Shown here: positions 1 to 9,061 of the stretch, piece by piece
How positions within the stretch are numbered: position 1 is the stretch's first letter
Layout: each line of letters starts with the position of its first letter
Source of the DNA: CAVPFA01 sp963703655
GTDB taxonomy: Bacteria > Actinomycetota > Acidimicrobiia > Acidimicrobiales > Bog-793
Length of the DNA: 64,000 nt
Assembly: GCA_963703655.1 (NCBI GenBank)
Contig: CAVPFA010000006.1
Span: 582,774 to 646,773, forward strand
Direction: 5' to 3'
Translations under genes and position numbers: made by a program
Notes under the pieces: generated by a model
What the model was told of the DNA's origin: nothing
Database searches by the model: none
What the model saw: the letters and a program-made list of their open reading frames with translations, nothing else

Positions 1-1083
1 CGCTCGGCGCCGCGCAGGCGGCGGCTTCAGGCGTCGGCGCGGAGCTCGGCATCGACATCGCGGCGCGGGACTCCGCGACCCTCGGTGGCATGGTCGCGAC
101 GAATGCTGGAGGCATCCACGTCGTCCGGTACGGCCCGATGCGGTCGCGTCTGGCTGGGATCGAAGTCGTACTTGCGGACGGCACGATCGCGAGCCGGCTC
201 TCGGGCCTGGTGAAGGACAACGTCGGATATGACCTCGCCCAGATCATGGCAGGCAGCGAAGGAACGCTCGGCGTGGTGACCAAGGTCGTCCTACGACTCG
301 TGCCGGTCCCCCGCTACCGGGTCGTCGCACTCGTCGGCCTGCGCGGCGCTGATAACTCGCGGGTGGACAGGACCCGGCGTCCGAGCCGTCTCGGAGGTCG
401 CAGTCGCGCTGGCCAATCGCCTGCGCCGACGCGTCGACGGCATCGACGCTCTCGAGATCGTGTTCGCCGACGGGATGGCGCTGGTCCGAGACGTGATCGG
501 CCTTCCCGCCCCGCCGGACCCCGGCGCGGATGGGTGGCTCCTGGTCGAGGCCTCGGGTGCGCAGGACCCGACCGGCATGCTCGCCGAAGCCATCGAGGGC
601 GCCGCGGGGGTGACGACGACCGCCGTCGCCGACGAGGCCGCGGGCCGGGCCCGTCTGTGGGCATACCGCGAGCGCCACACCGAGGCGATCGCGACGCTCG
701 GGGTGCCTCACAAGCTCGACGTGACCCTGCCGATGAACACGCTCGCCGAGTTCGCCGGCGCCGTGCGTTCCGAGGTCGAAGAGGCGCTCGGTGCGCGAGA
801 GCCGAGCGCGCGGATCGTCCTGTTCGGCCACGTCGGCGACGGGAACCTCCACGTGAACGTGATCGGGCCAGATCGCGACGACCACCGCGCAGATGACGCG
901 GTCCTGCGGATGGTGGTTCGGCGAGGGGGCTCGATCAGTGCCGAGCACGGAGTCGGCGTCGCGAAGCTCGGTTTCGTCACCGCGGCCCGCTCGCCTGGTG
1001 ACCTAGCCGTCATGCGGAGGGTGAAGGCGGCGCTGGACCCGGACGGAATTCTCAATCCCGGCGTGCTGCTGCCGCCCGGGTGA
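1..1083 (+). CDS. FAD-linked oxidase (GlcD-like), 5'-partial and frameshifted
   Basis: Flavoprotein of the glycolate oxidase/D-lactate dehydrogenase (GlcD) family, which oxidises 2-hydroxy acids. The window opens inside the gene in the frame starting at base 3. The FAD-binding part is readable as ATLGGMVATNAGG and GSEGTLGVVT. Coding then moves to another frame between about 345 and 390, continuing with the C-terminal cap and ending in FGHVGDGNLHVNV, the ISAEHGVG motif and a proline-rich tail at 1083. Both halves match one family in the right order, so this is one gene with a 1-base indel rather than two genes. The start lies outside the window. The stop overlaps a possible GTG of the next frame, but the downstream transporter more likely starts at 1137. 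The substrate cannot be told from the sequence. Confidence 0.8.
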
Positions 1084-1136
1084 CCGTACCCAGGCTCGAC
1101 ACGCTCGCCGCGGGCAGAACCGGTACCGTCCTCGGG

Positions 1137-2034
1137 ATGTCGAGGCGCGGTTGGCTGCTCTTCGCAGCGCTCAGTGTCATCTGGGGCGTGCCGTACCTCT
1201 TGATCCGCGTCGCAGTCCGGGAGGTTGCGCCAGCCACGCTCATCTTCTTCCGCACGGCGCCGGTGGCCTTGCTCCTCTTACCGTTCACCGTCTATCGCAA
1301 GGAGCTTCCTTCGCTGCTCCGCCGGTGGCGGCCCTTGGTCGTCTACTCGATCGTCGAGATGGGTGTGTCGTGGCTCATGATCACCAAAGCCGAGCAGCGG
1401 CTCTCGAGCTCGCTCACGGGACTGCTGCATCGCGGCGGTGCCCTTGGTCGGGGCGCTGCTGGCAAGGCTGAGCGGCGACGAGGACCGTCTCGACCGCCGA
1501 CAGATTGCCGGGCTCGGTGTCGGGCTGGTCGGCGTCGCCGTGCTCGTCGGCGTCGACGTCCGGGGCGCCACGGTCTTGCCGATCGCAGGAGTGATGGTGG
1601 CGGCCGTCGGCTACGCCATCGGGCCGAGGATCTTCAACCGGTACCTGTCCGATCTCCCCAGCCACGCGGTGGTCGCCGGCTCGCTCGCCGTCGTGGCCAT
1701 CGTCTACGCGCCCTTTGGGCTCTCGAACCTCCCGGCACATCTGTCCCTCGAGGTGGCCGCCTCGCTGATCGGCCTCGCCCTCGTCCCGACGCTGGCGGGA
1801 TTCCTCGTGTTCTTCGCGCTGATCAACGAAATCGGCCCCGTCCGCACGACGGTCGTCACCTACGTCAACCCGGCCGTTGCCGTCATACTCGGTATCGCCC
1901 TGCTCGGCGAACCCTTCACTCTCGGCCTCGGGCTCGGCTTCCCGCTGATCATCGCAGGGTCAGTGCTCGCCACCGGCCACAGGAGGGTCGCCGCGCCCAG
2001 CCCGGCCCCAGCGACGGACGGCTTCGGAGCCTGA
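1137..2034 (+). CDS. EamA/DMT-family transporter, frameshifted
   Basis: Drug/metabolite transporter of the EamA type: two repeats of five membrane helices, usually exporting amino acids or metabolites. The first helix reads GWLLFAALSVIWGVPYLL just after the ATG at 1137. The second repeat ends in a helix with VNPAVAVILGIALLGEP, the usual EamA signature. Coding changes frame at about 1421-1432: removing one base from the CTGCTGCAT stretch gives a continuous SLTGLLIAAVPLVGALLA. A GTG at 1080 is in frame but would add a poor N-terminus. TACCGT lies eight bases before the ATG and could be a -10 box for a leaderless message, although no -35 box is clear. Total length of about 300 residues is normal for the family. 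Confidence 0.8.
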
Positions 2035-2109
2035 TGCCCGTTGTAACGCTCGGGCGGCGATAATGGACGGTAATCCGTGGCCCCCGACGCGGCCAGGCAG
2101 GAGTGCACG

Positions 2110-2832
2110 ATGGCCGAGAGGCCCGAACCAGGATCGTCCGGTAATCCCAGCCCGCAGGCGAAGCCCCCCGTCCACGTGGGCCGCCGGACCGTGCTCGGTC
2201 TCCTCGGACTCACGGGGATCGGCATCGTCGCGGGAACCAGGATCGACGGTGCGATCGGGGGTGGCCTCACCGCCATCAGCTCTGCGGTCGGCGTGCCGCT
2301 GCCGGGCGCAGACGAGTTTCGCTTCTACACCGTCACCGGCTCGTACCCGGTCATTCCTGCCGACACCTACGAGTTGACCGTCGACGGCATGGTCCGCGAG
2401 CCGCTGCGGCTCAGCATCGCCGACCTACGGTCCATGAGACGGACCCACTTCGTTCACCGATTCCAGTGCGTCACGGGTTGGTACGTGCCGAACGTAGCGT
2501 GGGAGGGGGTCCGGCTCTCCGAGGTACTCCGGCGCGCCGGGGTGCTTCGCCAGGCGACGGCGCTGAGGCTCTTCTCGGCCGACGGCGTCTACACCGAGAG
2601 CCTCACCCTCGCCCAGGCGCAGATTCCCGACATCATCGTCGCGGACAAGATGCTCGGCGCCAACGTCACCTCAGAGCACGGGGGCCCCGTCCGGCTCTAC
2701 GTACCCCCCATGTACGGGTACAAGTCGATCAAGTGGATGAACAGGATCGAGGTGACGAACGAGGTCGTCCCGGGCTTCTGGGAGGGCTATGGCTACCCGG
2801 TCGACGGCTGGATCGGCGGCGTAGTGCAGTGA
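2110..2832 (+). CDS. Tat-exported molybdopterin-dependent oxidoreductase (sulfite oxidase/YedY-like)
   Basis: Sulfite-oxidase-fold molybdenum enzyme that probably works outside the membrane. The N-terminus has a twin-arginine signal (GRRTVLGLLG followed by a hydrophobic stretch, residues about 24-45). The catalytic domain contains the cysteine ligand of molybdenum in HRFQCVTGW (residue about 121) and the GGPVRLYVPPMYGYKSIKW block typical of the family. About 240 residues is right for a catalytic domain without the dimerisation domain. The ATG at 2110 is chosen because the upstream in-frame start at 2077 would place extra residues before the Tat signal. It overlaps the next gene by four bases, so the b-type cytochrome is its likely electron partner, as in MsrP-MsrQ. 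The substrate is unknown. Confidence 0.85.
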   Translation: MAERPEPGSSGNPSPQAKPPVHVGRRTVLGLLGLTGIGIVAGTRIDGAIGGGLTAISSAVGVPLPGADEFRFYTVTGSYPVIPADTYELTVDGMVREPLRLSIADLRSMRRTHFVHRFQCVTGWYVPNVAWEGVRLSEVLRRAGVLRQATALRLFSADGVYTESLTLAQAQIPDIIVADKMLGANVTSEHGGPVRLYVPPMYGYKSIKWMNRIEVTNEVVPGFWEGYGYPVDGWIGGVVQ

Positions 2833-3593
2833 TCAACACGACCGGCGCGAGCGCGGTGCGCAGGTCCAAGCCCGCGACAGCCGCTTTGTCAGGTGGCCCG
2901 CTGTCGCGCTTTGACCTGGTCGAGCGGCTGGTCCACTGGGCCACGGCCGTCGCCATGCTGACGCTCATCGTCACCGGCGCGATCCTCTACCTCCCTTCGC
3001 TTGCGCTTCGCATCGGCCATCGGGGTCTCATCGAGAACATCCATGTGATCACGGGGCTGTGCCTGCTCGGACCCTTGGTGCTCGGACTCGCTGGGCCATG
3101 GCGCAAACGCCTGCTGAAAGACCTGCGCCGGTTCGACCGTTGGGGGCCCTCTGACTTCGACTGGTTCCGAGGCCGCGCTCGGAAATCGGGACTGGCCCGC
3201 GACAAGTTCAACGGCGGTCAGAAGATCGAGGCTGCCTTCCTCGGGGCGGCAATGGTCGCTGCGCTCGTGACCGGGGTCATCATGCGGTACGCACCTTCGT
3301 CGTGGGTGACGTGGGCGACCGGCGCCACCCTCGTGCACGATGTTCTTTTTTTCGGGATCGGGATTGCCGTGCTCGTGCACATCGTCTTCGCGCTCTCGCG
3401 CCCGGACCAGCTCATCTCGATGTTCACCGGGCGCATCCCCCGCTCGTGGGCGGGGGCCCACGCGGCAGCCTGGCTGTCCGAAGTCGAAAGCTCCGAGGCG
3501 GCCCCGGCTGCGGTCGTCGCCCGCGATACGGCCGCTCACGGGGCGAACACGTCCCGATCCAAGGCCAAGCCCGCGAGAAAGCCCCGAGCCTGA
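2829..3593 (+). CDS. cytochrome b561-family membrane subunit
   Basis: Integral membrane cytochrome b resembling the gamma subunit of formate dehydrogenase and other prokaryotic b561 proteins. It carries haem and passes electrons between the quinone pool and a periplasmic enzyme. Four membrane segments are visible, with candidate haem-ligand histidines in ERLVHWATAV, ENIHVITGL, TLVHDVLFF and VLVHIVFAL. The GTG start at 2829 overlaps the TGA of the upstream molybdoenzyme, indicating translational coupling and a two-component complex. The C-terminal 45 residues are rich in alanine, lysine and serine and look disordered. Length of 254 residues fits the family. Direction of electron flow cannot be decided. 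Confidence 0.8.
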   Translation: MINTTGASAVRRSKPATAALSGGPLSRFDLVERLVHWATAVAMLTLIVTGAILYLPSLALRIGHRGLIENIHVITGLCLLGPLVLGLAGPWRKRLLKDLRRFDRWGPSDFDWFRGRARKSGLARDKFNGGQKIEAAFLGAAMVAALVTGVIMRYAPSSWVTWATGATLVHDVLFFGIGIAVLVHIVFALSRPDQLISMFTGRIPRSWAGAHAAAWLSEVESSEAAPAAVVARDTAAHGANTSRSKAKPARKPRA

Positions 3594-3657
3594 GCCCACG
3601 CCCTCGGACGATCGAGGTCGGGGCCCCTGGCGCCGAATGCGGTCCTAGTATGCGTAA

Positions 3658-5382
3658 ATGCCACCGCGACGCGGAAGCCCTCGAGTGCTCGCGGTGGCGA
3701 GAGGCGACGAGCCGGCAGACCTTCTGCTGACCGGTGGCAGCGTCTTCGTGCCGGGCACGCGAGAGTGGGTGGCGACGGACCTCGCGATCGCGGACGGCAC
3801 GATCGCCGGCTGGGGACCGCGTGAGGCGCGCGAGACCGTCGACTTGAGCGGGGCGGCGCTCACCGCGTCCTTCGTGGATGCACACATGCACCTCGAGTCC
3901 ACCAAGCTCTGGATAGACGAGTTCGTGCGGACCGTGCTCCCTCACGGGACTACTGCGGTAGCCGCAGATCCGCACGAGATCGCGAACGTGTTCGGAGTGC
4001 CGGGTGTCGTCGCCCTCGCCGAGGCTTCCGCCCGCCTTCCCTTCACTTTCGGCATCTGTGCATCGAGCTGCGTGCCGGCCTCTCAGTTCGAGAGCTCCGC
4101 CGCCGAGCTCGGCAGCGCCGAGCTGACCGAGCTTCTCGATGAGCACGGGGCAATCGGCATCGCCGAGGTCATGAACTTTCCTGGTGTCGTGAACGGCGAC
4201 CCCCAGGTGCTAGCCAAGATCGCAACCGCCGGCCACCGGCGGGTCGACGGCCACGCACCCGGCCTGACCGGGCGCCAGCTGGATGCCTACCTAGCCGCAG
4301 GCGTCGAATCCGACCACGAGTGCACCGCCCTCGAGGAGGCGAACGAGAAACGGCGCAAGGGTATGTGGATCTTCGTCAGGGAGGGCTCGGCCTCGCGCAA
4401 CCTCGCCGAGCTCATCTCGACGGTGCTCGATCACGGGACCGATCGGGTCGCGTTGTGCACCGACGACCGGGAGCCGGACACGTTGCTGCACTCGGGGCAC
4501 GTCAACGACTGCGTGCGGCTTGCGGTGGCCGCCGGGGTGCGTACCGAAGATGCCCTCGTGATGGCCACGAGCAATCCGGCCGACTACCACCACTTCGATC
4601 ACCTGGGTTGGCTCGCGCCCGGCTACCAGGCTGACGTCTTGTGCTTCGACAACCTGGCGAGCTTCGAGCCGGTTCGCGTCTGGCAGGCCGGCCACCTGGT
4701 GGCCATGGACGGCACGGTCGTGCCAGGCGCCGTCCCTGGCGTCAGCGCCCCGGACTGGATGCGCGCGTCGGTACACCTGGAAACCCCTCCCGGTCCCGAA
4801 GCCTTCGATCGTGAACCACCGGCAGGCGGCCGAGCCCGCGTGATCGGCGTCGAGTCGCGCTCGCTGACCAGCCGCGACCTCGTGGTCGACGTCACCGATC
4901 CCGCGCAGCAGGTGGCTCGCATCGGAGTGGTCGAGCGGCACCGCCGTACCGGCAGGATCGGGCTCGGCTACGTCCGCGGGTTCGGGCCGATCCACGGCGC
5001 GATCGCATCGACGGTCGCCCACGATGCGCACAACTGCATGGTCGTCGGCGCACTCGACGAGACCGGCCCGGCCGACATGGCCGTCGCGATCGCGCGGCTG
5101 GCCGAGATCGGTGGCGGTCAGGTCGCCGTCAGGGATGGGCATGTGCTCGCAGAGGTGCGGTTGCCGATCGGCGGGCTCATGAGCGACCGGAGCGCCCCGG
5201 ACGTAGCCGAAGAAGTCTCGCTCCTGGCTGAGGCTGCATCGGCCGGCCTCGGAGTGACCATCGACGCGCCTTTCATGCAACTGAGCTTCCTCGGCCTTTC
5301 CGTGCTGCCCGAGCTTCGGATCACGGACAAGGGACTCGTCGACGTGATGAAGTTCGCGCTGACCGACGCCGCAGCGGTGTGA
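3658..5382 (+). CDS. ade: adenine deaminase
   Basis: Adenine deaminase (EC 3.5.4.2) of the amidohydrolase superfamily, converting adenine to hypoxanthine and ammonia. The 574 residues match the usual length. The metal site HMHLES lies near residue 77, followed by PHEIANVFG, GHAPGLTG and the ESDHECT block, with CTDDREPDTL carrying the catalytic aspartate region. The C-terminal half has the family's second domain (GLMSDR, APFMQLSFLGL). It stands first in a run of same-strand genes ending at 10,062: hypoxanthine from this enzyme is the natural substrate of the molybdenum hydroxylase encoded next. The ATG at 3658 is the first good start after the cytochrome gene. Confidence 0.92.
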   Translation: MPPRRGSPRVLAVARGDEPADLLLTGGSVFVPGTREWVATDLAIADGTIAGWGPREARETVDLSGAALTASFVDAHMHLESTKLWIDEFVRTVLPHGTTAVAADPHEIANVFGVPGVVALAEASARLPFTFGICASSCVPASQFESSAAELGSAELTELLDEHGAIGIAEVMNFPGVVNGDPQVLAKIATAGHRRVDGHAPGLTGRQLDAYLAAGVESDHECTALEEANEKRRKGMWIFVREGSASRNLAELISTVLDHGTDRVALCTDDREPDTLLHSGHVNDCVRLAVAAGVRTEDALVMATSNPADYHHFDHLGWLAPGYQADVLCFDNLASFEPVRVWQAGHLVAMDGTVVPGAVPGVSAPDWMRASVHLETPPGPEAFDREPPAGGRARVIGVESRSLTSRDLVVDVTDPAQQVARIGVVERHRRTGRIGLGYVRGFGPIHGAIASTVAHDAHNCMVVGALDETGPADMAVAIARLAEIGGGQVAVRDGHVLAEVRLPIGGLMSDRSAPDVAEEVSLLAEAASAGLGVTIDAPFMQLSFLGLSVLPELRITDKGLVDVMKFALTDAAAV

Positions 5383-5391
5383 CGAGTTGAA

Positions 5392-6276
5392 ATGACGGTA
5401 TTCGTGCCGGTTTCCCTGGAAGAGGCCTTTGATGCCTTCGACCTGTGTCCGGACTCCCACCTCCTCGCCGGCGGGACCGACTTCATGGTTGAGGTCAGCT
5501 TCGCCCACCGGCGCCCGCCGGCCGTCATCTGCCTACGGAGGATACCGGAGCTCACAACGTGGCGGCTGGAAGGCGGCGAAGTCGTGCTGGGCGCCGGCGT
5601 CACCTACAGCGAATTGATGCGACCACCGCTCAACGATCTTCTCCCCGGTCTCGCACAGGCGTCGCGCACCGTCGGGTCGCCGCAGATTCGCAACGCCGGG
5701 ACTCTGGGCGGAAATCTCGGCACGGCATCGCCTGCCGGCGACACGTTGCCCGTGCTCGCCGCACTCGACGCCAGAATCGTCGTCGCGAGTAGGGATGGGC
5801 GACGAACCCTCGAGCTCGACGAGTTCATCGTCGGCCCCAAGCGGACCACGCTCGGCCAGGGAGAGATCATTGTCGAAGTCCGGCTGCCCGCAGCGCTGGG
5901 CGCACAGGAGTTCCTGAAGGTCGGCACGCGCAACGCCATGGTGATCGCGGTGGCAAACGTGGCGCTTGTCGTCGACTGGCTCGGCCAGTCGGTCCGCTGC
6001 GCACTCGGGTCGGTCGGCCCGGTCGCGATCCGCGCCGGCGACGCCGAGGAATTCATCTCGTTGCGGATCGACTGGAACGAGCGGAGGCTTCTCGAGGAGG
6101 CGGCCGACGTCGCCGAATTCACGGCCTTGGTGCGTGAGGCCGCGCGGCCCATCGACGACCACCGGTCGACGGCCGACTACCGCCGCCACGCCGTCGGAGT
6201 GTGCGCGCACCGCGCCCTAGAGCGCATATTCGCGAACCAGATTCGGGAGAGGTTGGAGGGCCAGTGGGCGAGCTGA
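5392..6276 (+). CDS. xanthine dehydrogenase family, FAD-binding subunit
   Basis: Medium (FAD) subunit of a three-subunit molybdenum hydroxylase of the xanthine dehydrogenase/CO dehydrogenase family. The FAD contacts are visible as LAGGTDFMVE near residue 27 and the QIRNAGTLGGNLGTASPAGD block near residues 100-120. The C-terminal CoxM-type domain follows, ending in a YRRHAVGV motif. It begins nine bases after the adenine deaminase stop and overlaps the 2Fe-2S subunit by 13 bases, giving an operon ade-FAD-FeS-Mo. It hands electrons from the iron-sulfur clusters to NAD or another acceptor. Position after adenine deaminase favours hypoxanthine/xanthine as substrate, but the family also acts on nicotinate, CO and aldehydes. 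Confidence 0.88.
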   Translation: MTVFVPVSLEEAFDAFDLCPDSHLLAGGTDFMVEVSFAHRRPPAVICLRRIPELTTWRLEGGEVVLGAGVTYSELMRPPLNDLLPGLAQASRTVGSPQIRNAGTLGGNLGTASPAGDTLPVLAALDARIVVASRDGRRTLELDEFIVGPKRTTLGQGEIIVEVRLPAALGAQEFLKVGTRNAMVIAVANVALVVDWLGQSVRCALGSVGPVAIRAGDAEEFISLRIDWNERRLLEEAADVAEFTALVREAARPIDDHRSTADYRRHAVGVCAHRALERIFANQIRERLEGQWAS

Positions 6277-6746
6277 TCGGTTACCGACTCCACGTCAACG
6301 GCCAAGACCACGACGTCGCGGACGCTTGGCTCGGCGAGAGCCTCCTTTACGTGTTGCGCGAGCGCCTCGGACTGCCCGGATCGAAGAACGCCTGCGAACA
6401 GGGCGAGTGCGGCTCCTGCTCGGTGCTGATGGACGGTTCTCTCGTGTGCTCGTGCATGGTGCTGGCCGCGGGCGCGGTCGGCGCCGACATCGTGAGCGTC
6501 GAAGGCCTCTCCGCGGGCGAGCACGAGCTGTCGGACATCCAAGCAGCCTTCCTGGCCGAAGGGGCCGTCCAGTGCGGGTTCTGCACCCCGGGCCTCGTCG
6601 TGAGCGTGCACGACCTCCTCGAGAGCAATCCTGACCCGACCGATCTCGAGGTCCGCGAGGCAATCTCGGGCAACCTGTGCCGATGCACCGGCTATGGCCG
6701 GATCCTGGCGGCCGTCCGGACCGCTCAGCTGGCGCGCCAGGGATGA
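6264..6746 (+). CDS. xanthine dehydrogenase family, 2Fe-2S subunit
   Basis: Small subunit of the same molybdenum hydroxylase, carrying two [2Fe-2S] clusters. The plant-ferredoxin-type cluster is CEQGECGSCSV with a later cysteine in VCSCMVL. The second cluster is QCGFCTPG plus CRCTGYG near the C-terminus. The GTG at 6264 gives a 160-residue protein with the usual N-terminal strand (YRLHVNGQ). An upstream in-frame start would run far back into the FAD-subunit gene. The stop TGA overlaps the ATG of the large subunit (ATGA), so the three subunits are translationally coupled. Confidence 0.9.
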   Translation: MGELIGYRLHVNGQDHDVADAWLGESLLYVLRERLGLPGSKNACEQGECGSCSVLMDGSLVCSCMVLAAGAVGADIVSVEGLSAGEHELSDIQAAFLAEGAVQCGFCTPGLVVSVHDLLESNPDPTDLEVREAISGNLCRCTGYGRILAAVRTAQLARQG

Positions 6747-9061
6747 GCAGCACCGCGGTTCGAGCACGTCGAGGCCGGCTCGGCGAAAGCGCGGCTCGGC
6801 CCGACGGCGTGCCCAAGGTCCGCGGCCAGTTCGCCTTCTCCTCCGATCTCTACTCCGAGGGCATGCTCTGGGGACACCTTCTACGTTCGCCACACCCTTC
6901 GGCGGCGATCGGGCACATCGACGTTTCCGAGGCCCTGCGGATCCCAGGTGTCCGGGCGGTGATAACCGCCGAGGACGTGCCGGGGAGCAAGACTTACGGC
7001 CTCGACTACCCCGACCAGCCGGTCTTCGCGGCAGATGTCGTCAGGCACATGGGAGAACCCGTCGCCGCAGTGGCGGCCGACCACCCCGAGACCGCACGCC
7101 TCGCCGCCGCGGCGATCCTCGTCGACTATGCGCCGACGGAGCCCCTCGTCGACCCCGTCGCGGCCGTCGACGCCGAGCCGATCCATCCCCTCGGCAACGT
7201 GCTGTTCCGCCAGGCGATCCGCTGCGGCGACCAGGACGCCACCGGGGCAGTCGTGGTCGAGGGCCGCTACGAGACCGGCATGCAGGACCAAGCGTTCATG
7301 GGCCCCGAGTCGGGGCTCGCGATCCCAGCCGAGGACGGCGCCGTCGACCTCTACATCGCAACCCAGTGGCTGCATGTCGACCAGGAACAGATCGCCGCCT
7401 GCCTGGCGCTCCCGCTCGCGAAGGTCCGCCTGCACCTGGCCGGGGTGGGCGGCGCCTTCGGGGCCCGCGAGGACATGAGCATGCAGGTGCCGATCTGCCT
7501 TCTGGCATTGCGAACGGGCCGGCCCGTGAAGATGGTCTACTCCCGCGAGGAGTCGTTCCTGGGCCACGTCCACCGGCATCCCGCGGTGATGTGGTTTCGC
7601 CATCACGCCGGCACCGACGGCCGGCTGGTGAAAGTCGAGGCGCGCCTGGTCCTCGACGGCGGTGCCTACCTGTCGTCCTCGACCGCGGTGGTCCGCAACG
7701 CCGCGTGCTTTGCGGCCGGTCCGTACCGTGTCCCGAACGCGACGGTAGAGGCGGTGGCGGCTCGAACCAACAATCCTCCCTGCGGTGCGATGAGGGGCTT
7801 CGGCGCGGTGCAGGCTTGTTTTGCATATGAGTCCCAGATGGACAAGCTGGCAGCTGCTCTCGGGATGGACCCAGTCGAGCTGCGGCTCCTCAACGCTCTC
7901 GGGACGGGCGACAAGCTCATCACCGGCCAGGTGCTGCGGGGCGCTGCGCCCGTCTCCGAAGTCATCCGGACGTGCGCTGCGGCTCCGATGCCGGCCGGCG
8001 CCCCGGCGACAGCGCCTGACCTCGCGCTCCCCGGCGGCGCCGGGCGCGCCGCGGACCGCGCCCGCGTGCGGCGTGGCGTGGGCTTCGCCGTCGGAATCAA
8101 GAACCTCATGTACTCGGGTGGCTTCGACGACTCCTCGACCGCGCGCTGCCGCCTCGAGGACGGGGTCGTGACGATCACGTGTGCGGCCGTCGAGGTCGGG
8201 CAGGGCTTCGTGACCTTGGCGCAGCAGATCACCCGCGACGTACTCGGCGTCGACGACGTGATCCTGGCGCCTCCGGGCACCGCCGGCATCGCCTCGGCGG
8301 GGTCGACGTCGGCCAGCCGCCAGACCTGGATGTCTGGCGGGGCCGTCCAGGCTGCCTGCCTTGCCGTCCGCGATCGGCTGCTGGCATCGGTCTCGAGCAA
8401 GCACGGCGTCGCGAGCGAGGCGCTCGAGCTCGTCGACGGGAGGGTCGTCTCCCTCGACCGGGAGGTCGATATTTCCGTCTCCGAGGCTGCACCGGGCGAG
8501 GTGCTGGAGGAGACCGTGACCTTCAGCCACGCTCCGACCGCCGAGCTCGACGCGGACGGGCAGGGCGACGCCCACGTCTCGTTCGCCTTCGCCGCCCACC
8601 GCGCGGTCGTCGACGTCGACCTCGACCTCGGCCTGGTGCGCGTCGTTGAGATGGCGACGTCTCAAGACGTCGGCCGGGTCCTCAATCCGGTGCAGCTCGT
8701 CGGCCAGCTGGAAGGCGGGATCGCCCAGGGCGTAGGGCTGGCCGTGATGGAGGAGATCGTTCTCGACCGCGGCCGCGTCCGGAATCCCTCATTCACCGAC
8801 TACATCATCCCGACTGCGCTCGACATGCCCCCTGTCGTCGTCGCGGCGCTGATCGAAGAGCCCGAACCCGGGGCCCCGATGGGAGCCAAGGGTGTCGGCG
8901 AGCCGCCGGTTATCTCGTCGACCGCGGCGGTCGTGGCCGCGATCCGGGCCGCCACCGGCCTGGAGCTGCCGAGAGCACCTGTGCGGCCTCAGGACATCGC
9001 GCTGGCGATGTCGAGGCCCGCGCCAGAGTCTCGTCCCACCGGCACGGAGGTGTCCCCATGA
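6743..9061 (+). CDS. xanthine dehydrogenase family, molybdopterin-binding subunit
   Basis: Large catalytic subunit of the hydroxylase encoded by 5392-9061. Family motifs appear in order: RPDGVPKVRGQF at the N-terminus, the GVGGAFGAREDMSMQ cofactor loop near residue 235, the arginine-containing CGAMRGFGAVQ motif near residue 355, and the catalytic glutamate block GAKGVGEPP near residue 720. Length of 772 residues is normal. It overlaps the 2Fe-2S subunit at its start and the LLM oxidoreductase at its stop by four bases each. The genomic setting with adenine deaminase suggests purine oxidation. Without active-site modelling, a ring hydroxylase for another N-heterocycle remains possible. Confidence 0.9.
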   Translation: MSSTAVRARRGRLGESAARPDGVPKVRGQFAFSSDLYSEGMLWGHLLRSPHPSAAIGHIDVSEALRIPGVRAVITAEDVPGSKTYGLDYPDQPVFAADVVRHMGEPVAAVAADHPETARLAAAAILVDYAPTEPLVDPVAAVDAEPIHPLGNVLFRQAIRCGDQDATGAVVVEGRYETGMQDQAFMGPESGLAIPAEDGAVDLYIATQWLHVDQEQIAACLALPLAKVRLHLAGVGGAFGAREDMSMQVPICLLALRTGRPVKMVYSREESFLGHVHRHPAVMWFRHHAGTDGRLVKVEARLVLDGGAYLSSSTAVVRNAACFAAGPYRVPNATVEAVAARTNNPPCGAMRGFGAVQACFAYESQMDKLAAALGMDPVELRLLNALGTGDKLITGQVLRGAAPVSEVIRTCAAAPMPAGAPATAPDLALPGGAGRAADRARVRRGVGFAVGIKNLMYSGGFDDSSTARCRLEDGVVTITCAAVEVGQGFVTLAQQITRDVLGVDDVILAPPGTAGIASAGSTSASRQTWMSGGAVQAACLAVRDRLLASVSSKHGVASEALELVDGRVVSLDREVDISVSEAAPGEVLEETVTFSHAPTAELDADGQGDAHVSFAFAAHRAVVDVDLDLGLVRVVEMATSQDVGRVLNPVQLVGQLEGGIAQGVGLAVMEEIVLDRGRVRNPSFTDYIIPTALDMPPVVVAALIEEPEPGAPMGAKGVGEPPVISSTAAVVAAIRAATGLELPRAPVRPQDIALAMSRPAPESRPTGTEVSP

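Noticed and set aside
1080..2063. Single unbroken protein from 1080 to 2063
   Set aside because: After about position 1430 this frame becomes arginine-rich shadow sequence while the true transporter continues in another frame.
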